A DNA stretch of 9,141 bases. Source: JBHPCZ01 sp042573625. GTDB taxonomy: Bacteria; Desulfobacterota; Desulfobacteria; Desulfobacterales; UBA11574. The position numbers were made by a program, and so were the translations under genes. The notes under the pieces are model-generated. The model was given only the letters and a program-made list of their open reading frames with translations. It made no database searches and was not told the DNA's origin. Below are positions 1 through 7,817 of the stretch, one piece after another (within the stretch, counting starts at the first letter, position 1; each line of letters starts with the position of its first letter). The stretch is from contig JBHPCZ010000131.1 of NCBI GenBank assembly GCA_042573625.1, forward strand, positions 1-9,141, written 5' to 3'.

Positions 1-83
1 GATCATCCATTTCGCTAATTTATCAAGCTTTATGATAAAAACTCCCCGACCCCTCAGTTAGTTAGACTGTACGGAGTGATCGC

Positions 84-1424
84 ATGGATAAAGACAAAAA
101 AGCGATTTGGGGTTGGGCCATGTATGACTGGGCAAATTCTGCTTTCGCGACATGTGTTATGGCAGGTTTCTTTCCTATTTTTTTTAAGCAGTATTGTAGC
201 TATGGCATTGATGTGAATACGAGTACTGCCCAGCTTGGATTCGGCAACGCAATCGCCAGTTTATTGGTTGCGATAATGGCTCCTATCCTGGGTGCAATCT
301 CTGACAGAGGTTCGGTGAGAAAGAAGTTCCTCATTTTTTTTGCATATCTGGGGGCACTGATGACGGCCGCCCTCTTTTTGGTTCAAAGAGGGGATTGGGT
401 ATGGGCCATTTTTATATTTGCCATGGGTATTATCGGTTTTTCAGGCGCCAATATATTTTACGATTCGCTTTTGCCGAGTATCGCAGATGAAGACGACATC
501 GATTATATATCCGGGTTGGGCTATGCAATGGGATACCTGGGCGGCGGACTTCTTTTTCTTTTGAATGTAATGATGACATTAATGCCTGAAAAATTCGGAA
601 TACCCGATGCATTAACCGCCGTACGGTACGCTTTTGTCTCAGTGGCGGTATGGTGGGGCCTGTTTACTATATTTTTAATCCGGTGGGTGCCGGAAGAGAA
701 AGTAGCCACGGCAGCCTCGTCCCAAAATGGTCATTTCATCATCGACGGGTTTAGGCAATTCATTGGCACCTTTAAAAAGATTCGCCACTTGAAGACCGTC
801 TTCCTTTTTTTGCTCGCCTATTGGTGCTACATTGACGGCGTGGATACCATTATTCGGATGGCCGTTGATTATGGCATGTCTCTCGGCTTTTCTTCAAACG
901 ATTTAATTGTCGCGCTTTTAATCACACAGTTTGTAGGATTTCCCTCTGCGCTTGTATTTGGGAAATTGGGTCAGCGGTGGAGCGTGCGTGGATCCATTTA
1001 CATAGCGATCGGGATTTATATGTTCGTCACCATATGGGGCGCGATGATGACCAGCAAGCAGGACTTTTACATACTTGCCATTATCATCGGTTTCGTACAG
1101 GGCGGGATACAGGCCCTGAGTCGATCGTATTATTCGCGATTGATACCTAAAAACCAGGCTGCTGAATATTATGGGTTCTACAACATGCTGGGCAAGTTTG
1201 CGGCGATCCTGGGGCCGGTCTTGATGGGGAGTATAGGATTGATTGCACGGCGGATTATGATGCCGCCGTCCCCCACACCGGAACAGATGGTGCATGTCGG
1301 GCAGATAGCTTCTCGCTGGGGGATTGCATCGATCTTACTTCTCTTTATCATCGGTGCCATCCTTTTCTTTTTTGTGGATGAAGAGAAGGGGAGAAAGGAA
1401 GCAGCGTATCTGTCAGAAGTGTAG
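84..1424 (+). CDS. UMF1-family MFS transporter (ATG22-like permease)
   Basis: A 446-residue integral membrane protein with about 12 hydrophobic segments, predicted to sit in the inner membrane and move a small solute or ion; the substrate is unknown. The N-terminus GWAMYDWANSAFAT (residues 10-23) is the hallmark of the UMF1/ATG22-like branch of the major facilitator superfamily. GAISDRGSVRKK (70-81) is the usual MFS loop between helices 2 and 3. IGFVQGGIQALSRSYYSRLI (335-354) is the second conserved UMF1 block, ahead of the last helices. Length is normal for full-length members of the family. The start is supported by GGAG at 73-76, 7 bases before the ATG; only 83 bases of upstream sequence are in view and no convincing promoter is seen in them. 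It stands alone on the plus strand and converges on the phosphodiesterase gene. The family call is strong; any statement on substrate would be a guess. Confidence 0.93.
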   Translation: MDKDKKAIWGWAMYDWANSAFATCVMAGFFPIFFKQYCSYGIDVNTSTAQLGFGNAIASLLVAIMAPILGAISDRGSVRKKFLIFFAYLGALMTAALFLVQRGDWVWAIFIFAMGIIGFSGANIFYDSLLPSIADEDDIDYISGLGYAMGYLGGGLLFLLNVMMTLMPEKFGIPDALTAVRYAFVSVAVWWGLFTIFLIRWVPEEKVATAASSQNGHFIIDGFRQFIGTFKKIRHLKTVFLFLLAYWCYIDGVDTIIRMAVDYGMSLGFSSNDLIVALLITQFVGFPSALVFGKLGQRWSVRGSIYIAIGIYMFVTIWGAMMTSKQDFYILAIIIGFVQGGIQALSRSYYSRLIPKNQAAEYYGFYNMLGKFAAILGPVLMGSIGLIARRIMMPPSPTPEQMVHVGQIASRWGIASILLLFIIGAILFFFVDEEKGRKEAAYLSEV

Positions 1425-1456
1425 TTGGCTCTTATATTTAGTAGTGCTTTAAACTT

Positions 1457-1786
1457 CCGCCTCTGGTGGAGGACCCGGAGAGGTTCTACCGATCCGGGGC
1501 GTCCCGATACGCGAGGCATCATTCAACCGGTGTTTTCAATATTGAATATTGAATATCCAATGTCGAATATAGAAGGAAAACAGCGTGTTTATCTTCGGAT
1601 TGGATTTCCCGTGAAATTTGGCGCTGTCCTGTCATGTTACAAAGGCGGAAAAGAGAACACTTCATCATTCGACATTCCTTGTTGGATATTGGATATTCGG
1701 TAACTATAAAATAGCGACTGTTTAAAGGCCGTGGGCGATGCCCCCATCGTAGGAGCTACATGATGCCTTTCGCTATGCGGGAGGAG
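1457..1786. repeat. Intergenic repeat copy A (diverged, about 300 bp)
   Basis: This fills most of the 364-bp gap between the transporter and the phosphodiesterase. It aligns in direct orientation with copy B at 2612-2911. By hand, 1465-1530 against 2621-2686 aligns without gaps at 52 of 66 identical, and 1659-1699 against 2809-2849 at about 37 of 41; the middle is less similar. Copy A seems to carry an extra segment of about 20 bases near its right end (after GATGCC). Inside it, 1551-1568 (GAATATCCAATGTCGAAT) pairs with 1667-1674 plus 1689-1698, separated by a 14-base bulge, so the core has inverted-repeat ends. An open frame of 92 codons starting at 1425 runs through the repeat. Its amino acids simply spell the repeat words, so I do not call it a gene. 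Confidence 0.8.
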
Positions 1787-1788
1787 AC

Positions 1789-2607
1789 TCACTTTGTTTT
1801 AAGAAGCGAATTACAGATGTTTTGAAGTTCTACCGCATGATTTGAAAAAATCCACTCTACACCCCTGTTGAGTTCTCGGAACAGGCAGCGCTGAGAACGG
1901 ATATATCCGGTTCCCACAAGCTGCTCCTGCTGAAGGTGTTTTTTCAGAATGGTGTTTGTAATAAACAAGTAGTGTCCGGCAACCCCCCTGTAGTTTTTTT
2001 GTAAGGCGGTTTCACTGAGTCTTTTTACATTGAGCCGGGCGATAGGAAGAAACGCCGTTTCCGACACACAGTCGATCAATGTAAACATCTCCGGGGTCAA
2101 AGAAAGAAAATGAAAATCGTCTTGAGGTGACAACCCGTTGAAATGCGCTCTCAAAATCTTGTTTTGAAAAACCGGGTCCGGGTATACTTCCTCTTTGATT
2201 TCGACCATCAAATGCAGTTTTTTTCCGTACCTCTGAATGACTTCTGAAAGGGAAGGAATCAATTTGCAGCGCGATTTTAGCTCGGCCAGTGTCACCTTAT
2301 TTACTTCCAAACCGGACTGAAAGAGCCTTTGAAGGTTTTTATCGTGAAAGACAACAGGTTGAAGATCTTTGGTCCAGCGAACATCGAATTCAATTCCCCA
2401 CACCCCTGCGTCCCTTGCGTGATCGAACGCTGCAATGGTGTTCTCAAAGACTGTCTTGTTGTCATGCTCTCCTCTGTGGGATACGATTTTACACTGCCGG
2501 AGCCTTTCTTTGCCCGGGAACGGTTGTGGCCGGGTTGCATAGTAAAAGTCAACTGCCTGATGAAATCGTTTTTCAATCCAGAAGGGGATACCCATTAGTT
2601 GTCTCAT
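1789..2607 (-). CDS. Glycerophosphodiester phosphodiesterase (GDPD family, TIM barrel)
   Basis: A 272-residue enzyme expected to hydrolyse glycerophosphodiesters (deacylated phospholipids) to sn-glycerol 3-phosphate and an alcohol, using a divalent metal. The GDPD signature is present: SHRG (43-46, catalytic His44 and Arg45), E55-N56, GIEFDV (71-76, metal ligands Glu73 and Asp75), HD at 88-89 (second catalytic His), and EIK (136-138) on a later barrel strand. Length fits a single-domain member. No signal peptide is apparent, so a cytoplasmic location is likely, although the first 38 residues precede the domain. The start is set by GGAGG (minus strand, 2612-2616), 4 bases before the ATG; a later in-frame Met at residue 5 is less well placed. 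This ribosome binding site lies inside the end of repeat B, and the stop codon is about 3 bases from the end of repeat A. The true substrate (glycerophosphoinositol, glycerophosphocholine or other) cannot be read from the sequence. Confidence 0.92.
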   Translation of the reverse strand: MRQLMGIPFWIEKRFHQAVDFYYATRPQPFPGKERLRQCKIVSHRGEHDNKTVFENTIAAFDHARDAGVWGIEFDVRWTKDLQPVVFHDKNLQRLFQSGLEVNKVTLAELKSRCKLIPSLSEVIQRYGKKLHLMVEIKEEVYPDPVFQNKILRAHFNGLSPQDDFHFLSLTPEMFTLIDCVSETAFLPIARLNVKRLSETALQKNYRGVAGHYLFITNTILKKHLQQEQLVGTGYIRSQRCLFRELNRGVEWIFSNHAVELQNICNSLLKTK

Positions 2608-2611
2608 AAAT

Positions 2612-2628
2612 CCTCCGCCAGGCGGAGG
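2612..2628 (-). promoter_or_regulatory. Palindrome containing the GDPD ribosome binding site
   Basis: CCTCCGCCAGGCGGAGG is a near-perfect palindrome, with 8-base arms around one central base. Read on the minus strand, its 3' arm is the Shine-Dalgarno GGAGG, 4 bases ahead of the phosphodiesterase ATG. In RNA a stem of six G/C-rich pairs with a 5-base loop would hide the ribosome binding site. The palindrome is also the left end of repeat copy B. The sequence shows the geometry; any control of translation is inference. Confidence 0.55.
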
Positions 2629-2911
2629 ACCCGAAGCGGTTCATGCGATGCGGGGTGATCCGATACCCGAAACACCATTCAACCGGCGTATTCAATATCG
2701 GATATCAATATCTAATGTCGAATGTCGAAGGAAAAACTTGATTATCTCCAAGTTGGATATTCCGTGAAATTGGTACGGTTATATGACAACGGCAGAGAAG
2801 AGAGCACTTCATCATTGGACATTCCGTGTTCGATATTGGAAATTCAGTGATTGCATATAGTGACGGTTTCCAAAACCCGGGCCGATGCCTCCCGCCATTT
2901 AGAGGGAGGCA
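2612..2911. repeat. Intergenic repeat copy B (diverged, about 300 bp)
   Basis: Direct-orientation partner of copy A at 1457-1786, filling nearly the whole 337-bp gap between the phosphodiesterase start and the YkgJ-like gene. Shared blocks include GGAGGACCCG near the left end, ATTCAACCGG (2677-2686), CACTTCATCATT (2807-2818) and GATATTGG (2832-2839). Its left end is the palindrome at 2612-2628. Its right end is a perfect 8-bp stem TGCCTCCC/GGGAGGCA (2886-2893 with 2904-2911, 10-base loop). The internal inverted words seen in copy A are kept only in part (AATGTCGAAT against ATTGGACATT). There is no transposase, so it is a non-autonomous repeat of unknown type, possibly MITE-like. Confidence 0.8.
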
Positions 2912-2944
2912 CTAATCAGAGGGCTTTTTAGGAATAACTGGGCC

Positions 2945-3643
2945 TCAATGCGTCGGAACCAGACTATATTTATCTCCCTTTCGGGCAATCTTAAATCCGT
3001 ACATCCTGATGGTTTCCGTGATCGGCCGGCCGAATAGAAAATCGACCATGGCCGGATCAAGACCTCCTTTTTCTGCAACCAGCTGTCGAATACGGGTGTC
3101 ATATTCGATGATCTCGTGAATGCCTTTTAGTGCCTCATCTTCCTTTTTATTTGCTTTCAAGTCGTTAGCAAAACGCTTGAGTCTGTCATAAGCGCACCGC
3201 TGCTGGTGATCCTCAATCAGATCCCACAACCCTTCAACAGAGGAAAGAAGGTCTTTCCGCGTCAGCCGGTTTTTTGAATACATCTTCTCGATTTCTTTCG
3301 TATCCCAGCATGTCAGGATCCGGCATTCGAGTGGCCTGTTGTCGTATATGGTGCATTCATTCTCATCTTCATTAAAAAAAACACATGTCCAGGAGTCCTT
3401 TTGGCCTTTAATCTTTATGATATCTGAAGCTGCCGGCAAATGGCATTCTTTGACATTGTCGTAGGACAGCTCACCTTCTCTGATGGTATAAAGAAACTTT
3501 GATAAAATTATCCCTTTATCAATCAGTTTTTTATCTTCATGATGAAAGGATGGGCCGCCTTTCTTGCAGCAGGTGCCGCAACGGATACATTCTGAGATGG
3601 GGATGCTGGGCCTGGAATGTTTTTTAGGTTTGATTTTCGACAC
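2945..3643 (-). CDS. YkgJ-family cysteine-cluster protein
   Basis: A 232-residue soluble protein with the CxxCxxCC cluster that defines the YkgJ/UPF0153 family, thought to bind zinc or an iron-sulfur cluster. Its biochemical role is not established. Cys19, Cys22, Cys25 and Cys26 form the N-terminal cluster. A second set follows: Cys67, Cys87, Cys97, then IYDNRPLECR (99-108), the usual C-x(n)-C-x-IY-x-x-RP-x-x-CR end of the domain, plus Cys112. The remaining 120 residues are mostly charged and helical-looking, with no motif I recognise. The start is GTG at 3641-3643. No ATG lies in frame near it, and the upstream sequence lacks a good Shine-Dalgarno, so the exact start is uncertain by a few codons. 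It lies 117 bp downstream of the oxidoreductase gene on the same strand, but a terminator-like hairpin sits between them, so co-transcription is doubtful. Confidence 0.88.
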   Translation of the reverse strand: MSKIKPKKHSRPSIPISECIRCGTCCKKGGPSFHHEDKKLIDKGIILSKFLYTIREGELSYDNVKECHLPAASDIIKIKGQKDSWTCVFFNEDENECTIYDNRPLECRILTCWDTKEIEKMYSKNRLTRKDLLSSVEGLWDLIEDHQQRCAYDRLKRFANDLKANKKEDEALKGIHEIIEYDTRIRQLVAEKGGLDPAMVDFLFGRPITETIRMYGFKIARKGDKYSLVPTH

Positions 3644-3701
3644 GGTACCGAATTCTACATGGGCTTTTGTATTTGAAGGGCATAGGTCTCGGGGCAGGAA
3701 A

Positions 3702-3730
3702 GGGGGCAGTTTTACCAGATAATTGCCCCC
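3702..3730 (-). terminator. Terminator-like hairpin after the oxidoreductase gene
   Basis: GGGGGCAGTT (3702-3711) pairs with AATTGCCCCC (3721-3730), giving ten pairs including one G-T wobble and a loop of 9 bases. It begins about 30 bases after the oxidoreductase stop codon on the minus strand. The stem is followed on that strand by TTTCCTG, a short, imperfect T tract. It is a plausible intrinsic terminator or an RNA 3'-end stabiliser between this gene and the YkgJ-like gene; the weak T tract lowers confidence. Confidence 0.5.
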
Positions 3731-3760
3731 GGATTCCTGTCGGTTTTCATAGCAACATCG

Positions 3761-6700
3761 TTAATGGGAGTTGAATTTGTAACGCTCAGTAACGATGCGT
3801 TCCACCTCTTCTTCAGTGGGCATGGTATCACGATAGCCGGCCAGGTATTGATTTCTGAGCCATCTGAAAAGAGAAACTGTTTCGTTTACCAGGATGAGCT
3901 CAGGGATATCATCCCCTTCCTGGGCCTTGATGTGCCGGCTGTACTGGCCCAGCATGCTGACCACATCGAAAAAGGTGGCCGGATCTCTTTTAATTCCTTT
4001 TTTAAAAGATTTTCCTTTGGCAGGATATATTTCATCAGGTGTCGGATTGGCAGAAATGTCCAATTTCTGAAACGGCCGTCTCACCTGTGTCTGCCATTTT
4101 CTTGATTCGTTCATCATTCTCGAGATTAACGGGCCCGCCCAGTCAGGGCCCTGTTGGCCCTGTGAGCAGTATGAGAAGAATTCCACCACCGACGGGCCGC
4201 AATAGGCGATGGCTTCTTTTAAAATTCGGATGGCATAAAACGGGTTATCGACGGTAAGCTTGGCCGAATAGACGTGTGAAATTGCCGTGGCCTGGCTGAC
4301 GATACGACGATGCAAAGTGGTTTTCCCTGCATGTTTTTCCCCGATGGGGGATGTTGATCGGTCACACCCAAAACGGGTAGCGCCTGATTTCTGGGCGCCG
4401 GTATTCATGTAACCCTCGTTGTTGTAAATCACCCAGGTGATGTCGAAATCTTCACCCAGGGCATAATTAAAAGGTCCGTTGCCGATATCATAGATGGCGC
4501 CGTCGCCGGCAAAGACGATGATTTTGGTCAGGACATCGCTGAAGCCATTTTCGTATGCCTGGTCTAAACTGAATTTGGCCCCTAACGCCGCGGCAGATGC
4601 GGTACCGAAGCCGTAGTGACCGGATTGGTAAATCCGCGTGTTAAAGGGGTTGACCAGTTCCGAAACCTGATTGCAGCCGGTGGAATTGATGGTATAGATG
4701 GTGAATCCGCGGTCAATCATATGTTCGATGGCTTTTCTGTTGATATCCGAAAGAACCTTGATTCCCTGGTAGAAGGTCTCGATGCCCTTGGGTTTGTTGC
4801 GCAAGCATTCCAGAGCGAAAAAGGTCAAAAGATTGATTGATCCTTCACCACAGCCGGGACAGAGGGTGTGCTTGCCCGGATACAGTTTGGAAAAGACGAA
4901 AAGCACCTGATGGTTGATGGCCATCCGGTCAACCGTCTTGGCCGCACCGTAAGTATTGTCGAGGTTCTGGTATTGTTCGGGGAGAAAGTCTGTTTGGCTC
5001 ACTTTTGTCTTGTCGGCCATTTTAAACGCGTCCACAGGACAGACTCGATCGCAGATCCCGCAGCCTTTGCAATTCTGATCAAGGACGTTGATGTTCATGG
5101 CAAACTGCTTCCAAGGGATTCCCTTGGGCGGCTTTTTGAAGACCTTGAAATAAGGCATTGCGCCTTTCGGTATGTTCTTGTTGGTAATGGTAGCGTAAAG
5201 TGCCGAATCCGGGCATGAGGCCGCGCACATGCCGCAGGCGATGCATTTTTTCGCATCCCACACCGGTATCTGGGTCGCTATGAAGCTCATGTCACGGAAC
5301 CTGCTGGTCGCGGCCGGAACTACCGGCAGAAACCGGTCCCACGGAACCTTTTTCCCTGCCAAAATCGGTTCGACCATCTCCTGCCTAAAGTGCTTTTGAT
5401 AATCTTTTATCAAGTGAATCGGCTTGATGGTTCCCAACTCGTCTTTAGGCGAGAGCTTGGTCCGAAGACCGGCGGTTCCGTATGCTTTCCCGAAATCTTC
5501 AGGCTTGACTGTTGCCGCCGGGCTCAGGTCTTTTGATTCTTCGGGAAATCCTGCAACCTCCTGATCCGGATCAGAAGAGACCCGCCGGGCACCTTCTCTT
5601 AAAAGCGCGATATTGGAATCAACAATATCGCCACCTTTTTTGGGCCCCAGTTTTTCCTTGAGGATGCCTTGAAACTTTTTTTCAAACACATCGGGTGAAA
5701 GTATCCCTGTTTCGCCGTTGATCAGGCCCAGCATCATCGCACCGGGGAGGTTCCGGCTGAGGTGCTTTAAAGACTCCCGGGTGGCGTCCACCGCGACGAC
5801 CTTGATATTTCTATCTGAGATAAGTTCGAGTATTTCAGGTGGAAACGACGCCAAAAGCGTATCCACGGTCTTTGGGCTGTTTATAACCAGCAGTCCGTTT
5901 TGCTTAAGCCCCCCCACGTAATCCCTTAGAATTTCACCGGAGAGAAATTTTTCATTGAAAAACGCCAACACCTCGCACTCCGCAAGTTCCGATGCGTTTC
6001 GGATGGGATATGTTGAAATGCGAAGGTTCATAAAGACGGGTGCGCCCTTCCTGGCCGCGCCATAGCGGGCTCCGGATTGTATGTATTTCCGGTCGTTGTC
6101 ACTTCCTTCGGCATAGATGACCGCCGCGGTTTCCAGGGCTGTCTTGACCCCTTCCGCGCCGATACCGATAAACGTCATTCCCAACTCGCGGTCCTTGTAT
6201 TCCGGAAGCGGTTTAGGCTCTAATGTGTATGGGCCCTCAATACCGGAGAAAAAGTCCCGAAGAAAATACTTCCGCGATTTTTGTTGGAAACATGACAACA
6301 TATTTTCCACAACAGCTGCGGCATCGTATTTATTAAAGTCCTTGCTTCCCAGACCGTACACGCCGTGCAAGAGTATCGGCATGTCCTGGCGGCCGTAGAT
6401 TTTGTGAGGTTCCCTATCCTCTCGACCGGCCCTGAGAGAAACCTGGAGAGCGGCCTGTATGTCCGCGAGGAGCAGCTGATTGTGGGCCATTCCGGTTCGT
6501 TCCAGAACAGTGACAACCTTGGCATTGCGAATACCGTAGGCCAGCTCCTGAAAACAGGGAGGATTGAATAGCACCGGCCGCACAACACCGATCTTCAGAT
6601 CCTTTACATCCCGGTAGTAATCCACAACATCTTTGACCACACCGGCGGCCGATCCGAGGATCACGATGACCATTTCAGCGTCTTCGGTTCGGTAGCACTC

Positions 6701-7651
6701 CACTGCCTTGAGGTTGGTGCCCATGACCTGGTTCATCACGTTCATGGCGGCAATCAATCCTCTTTTGATAAATCGGTAGGCATGATCTTGGGCCACCTGG
6801 CCCTCCATGGTGAGATCAACGTCGGTAAAGGTGCCGGTGAGGGTCCTTTGCTTGAAATCAGGCTGGTAGAATCGATTGGGGGGGCCAACATAATAGTCTA
6901 GGAAAGCGTCTGAAAGTACCTGTATGTTTTCCAAGGCGTGAGATTTGATAAATCCGTCACCGATGACCATGCACGGCAGCATGACCTGGCGCAACTCCGC
7001 GGTTTTAAATGCCACAGGGAGTAAATCGTGAAGCTCCTGGTTATCCCCGGAAACCAGCTGGGCCCATCCGACATTCCGCACGCCATAGAAATCATTGTGG
7101 CCGCAGTGAATGCTCAAGGATCCTTTATTAACTTCCCGGGCCATAACCGACATGATGACCGGCAGACGTTTACCCGCCACCGAGAAGAGATTTTTTGTTT
7201 TTAAGACCAACCCCTGGGAAGATGAATTGTCCACGTAGCGCCCCCCCTGGGATGCCATGGCCTCCACAGCGGCAATGGCGGAAAGCTCATCGCTGGGCTG
7301 GAAATACATTAATTCAGTACCGAACTGGTTTTTTTGACCTTTAGAGGCTGCCGCGGCAAAACTTTCGGCGATGGGGGTTGACGGTGTAATGGGATAGCCG
7401 CAGAGGCCATCGACGACCCTTGTTAAAATCGAGAGCGCCGCGTGGTTGCCGTCCATGATGGCTTCTTCACGCTTCCGAATAGCGTTCAATTTTTTTTCAG
7501 GGATGCTTGAAAGATCAAAGTCGAAGAGTTTTCTGGCATCAAACCGGTCCCACTCCGATTTCCAATTGATTCGTTTCCTTTTCCCTTTTCCTTTTTTCCT
7601 GTTAAAGGGAAGCTGCCTCAGAAGCGTGTCGGTATCTATTTTCCGTTTCAT
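3761..7651 (-). CDS. Fused 2-oxoacid (pyruvate):ferredoxin oxidoreductase, NifJ-like
   Basis: A 1296-residue single-chain enzyme expected to oxidise a 2-oxoacid with CoA to acyl-CoA and CO2, reducing ferredoxin (reversible; pyruvate is the usual substrate). Domain order is as in NifJ. Residues 66-290 are the pyrimidine-binding alpha domain (MDGNHAAL at 66, GYPITPSTP at 85-93). Residues 325-450 are alpha domain II. Residues 490-665 are the gamma domain (GIGAEGVKTA, 496-505). Two [4Fe-4S] ferredoxin motifs follow: Cys803/806/809/813 and Cys861/864/867/871. The thiamine-diphosphate domain runs from 925, with GDGAIYDIGNGP (1049-1060) and NNEGYMNTG (1077-1085). Cys931, Cys934 (CPGCG), Cys993 (STGC) and Cys1162 match the expected ligands of the proximal cluster. 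The start is supported by AGGAG (7661-7665), 9 bases upstream. Oddities: a basic N-terminal extension of about 65 residues, a long gamma-ferredoxin linker (about 670-795), and a CPGCG motif more typical of multi-subunit beta chains. The substrate could differ from pyruvate. Confidence 0.93.
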   Translation of the reverse strand: MKRKIDTDTLLRQLPFNRKKGKGKRKRINWKSEWDRFDARKLFDFDLSSIPEKKLNAIRKREEAIMDGNHAALSILTRVVDGLCGYPITPSTPIAESFAAAASKGQKNQFGTELMYFQPSDELSAIAAVEAMASQGGRYVDNSSSQGLVLKTKNLFSVAGKRLPVIMSVMAREVNKGSLSIHCGHNDFYGVRNVGWAQLVSGDNQELHDLLPVAFKTAELRQVMLPCMVIGDGFIKSHALENIQVLSDAFLDYYVGPPNRFYQPDFKQRTLTGTFTDVDLTMEGQVAQDHAYRFIKRGLIAAMNVMNQVMGTNLKAVECYRTEDAEMVIVILGSAAGVVKDVVDYYRDVKDLKIGVVRPVLFNPPCFQELAYGIRNAKVVTVLERTGMAHNQLLLADIQAALQVSLRAGREDREPHKIYGRQDMPILLHGVYGLGSKDFNKYDAAAVVENMLSCFQQKSRKYFLRDFFSGIEGPYTLEPKPLPEYKDRELGMTFIGIGAEGVKTALETAAVIYAEGSDNDRKYIQSGARYGAARKGAPVFMNLRISTYPIRNASELAECEVLAFFNEKFLSGEILRDYVGGLKQNGLLVINSPKTVDTLLASFPPEILELISDRNIKVVAVDATRESLKHLSRNLPGAMMLGLINGETGILSPDVFEKKFQGILKEKLGPKKGGDIVDSNIALLREGARRVSSDPDQEVAGFPEESKDLSPAATVKPEDFGKAYGTAGLRTKLSPKDELGTIKPIHLIKDYQKHFRQEMVEPILAGKKVPWDRFLPVVPAATSRFRDMSFIATQIPVWDAKKCIACGMCAASCPDSALYATITNKNIPKGAMPYFKVFKKPPKGIPWKQFAMNINVLDQNCKGCGICDRVCPVDAFKMADKTKVSQTDFLPEQYQNLDNTYGAAKTVDRMAINHQVLFVFSKLYPGKHTLCPGCGEGSINLLTFFALECLRNKPKGIETFYQGIKVLSDINRKAIEHMIDRGFTIYTINSTGCNQVSELVNPFNTRIYQSGHYGFGTASAAALGAKFSLDQAYENGFSDVLTKIIVFAGDGAIYDIGNGPFNYALGEDFDITWVIYNNEGYMNTGAQKSGATRFGCDRSTSPIGEKHAGKTTLHRRIVSQATAISHVYSAKLTVDNPFYAIRILKEAIAYCGPSVVEFFSYCSQGQQGPDWAGPLISRMMNESRKWQTQVRRPFQKLDISANPTPDEIYPAKGKSFKKGIKRDPATFFDVVSMLGQYSRHIKAQEGDDIPELILVNETVSLFRWLRNQYLAGYRDTMPTEEEVERIVTERYKFNSH

Positions 7652-7817
7652 TAACCGGATCTCCTATAGGAAGTATTTGTTGGTGTCTGTCCGTAAACGG
7701 CGTTTTTTGACCCAATACGGCGTTCTCGCCCTTTTTGCAGTCCTCGACGTAGACGCACTGCGCCTGCGGCCTTGTTTTGAACCAAAATCTACCATTCCCG
7801 GATAGATATTATTTTTT

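Noticed and set aside
918..1295. Long antisense frame inside the transporter gene
   Set aside because: A shadow of the transporter frame with no domain and no start signal; the same holds for the frames opposite the oxidoreductase and phosphodiesterase genes.
1425..1703. Open frame of 92 codons on the plus strand after the transporter
   Set aside because: It lies inside repeat A, its amino acids follow the repeat words, and it has no credible ribosome binding site or domain.
2886..2911. Stem TGCCTCCC/GGGAGGCA as a terminator for the YkgJ-like gene
   Set aside because: No T tract follows it on the minus strand, and it is the end of repeat B.
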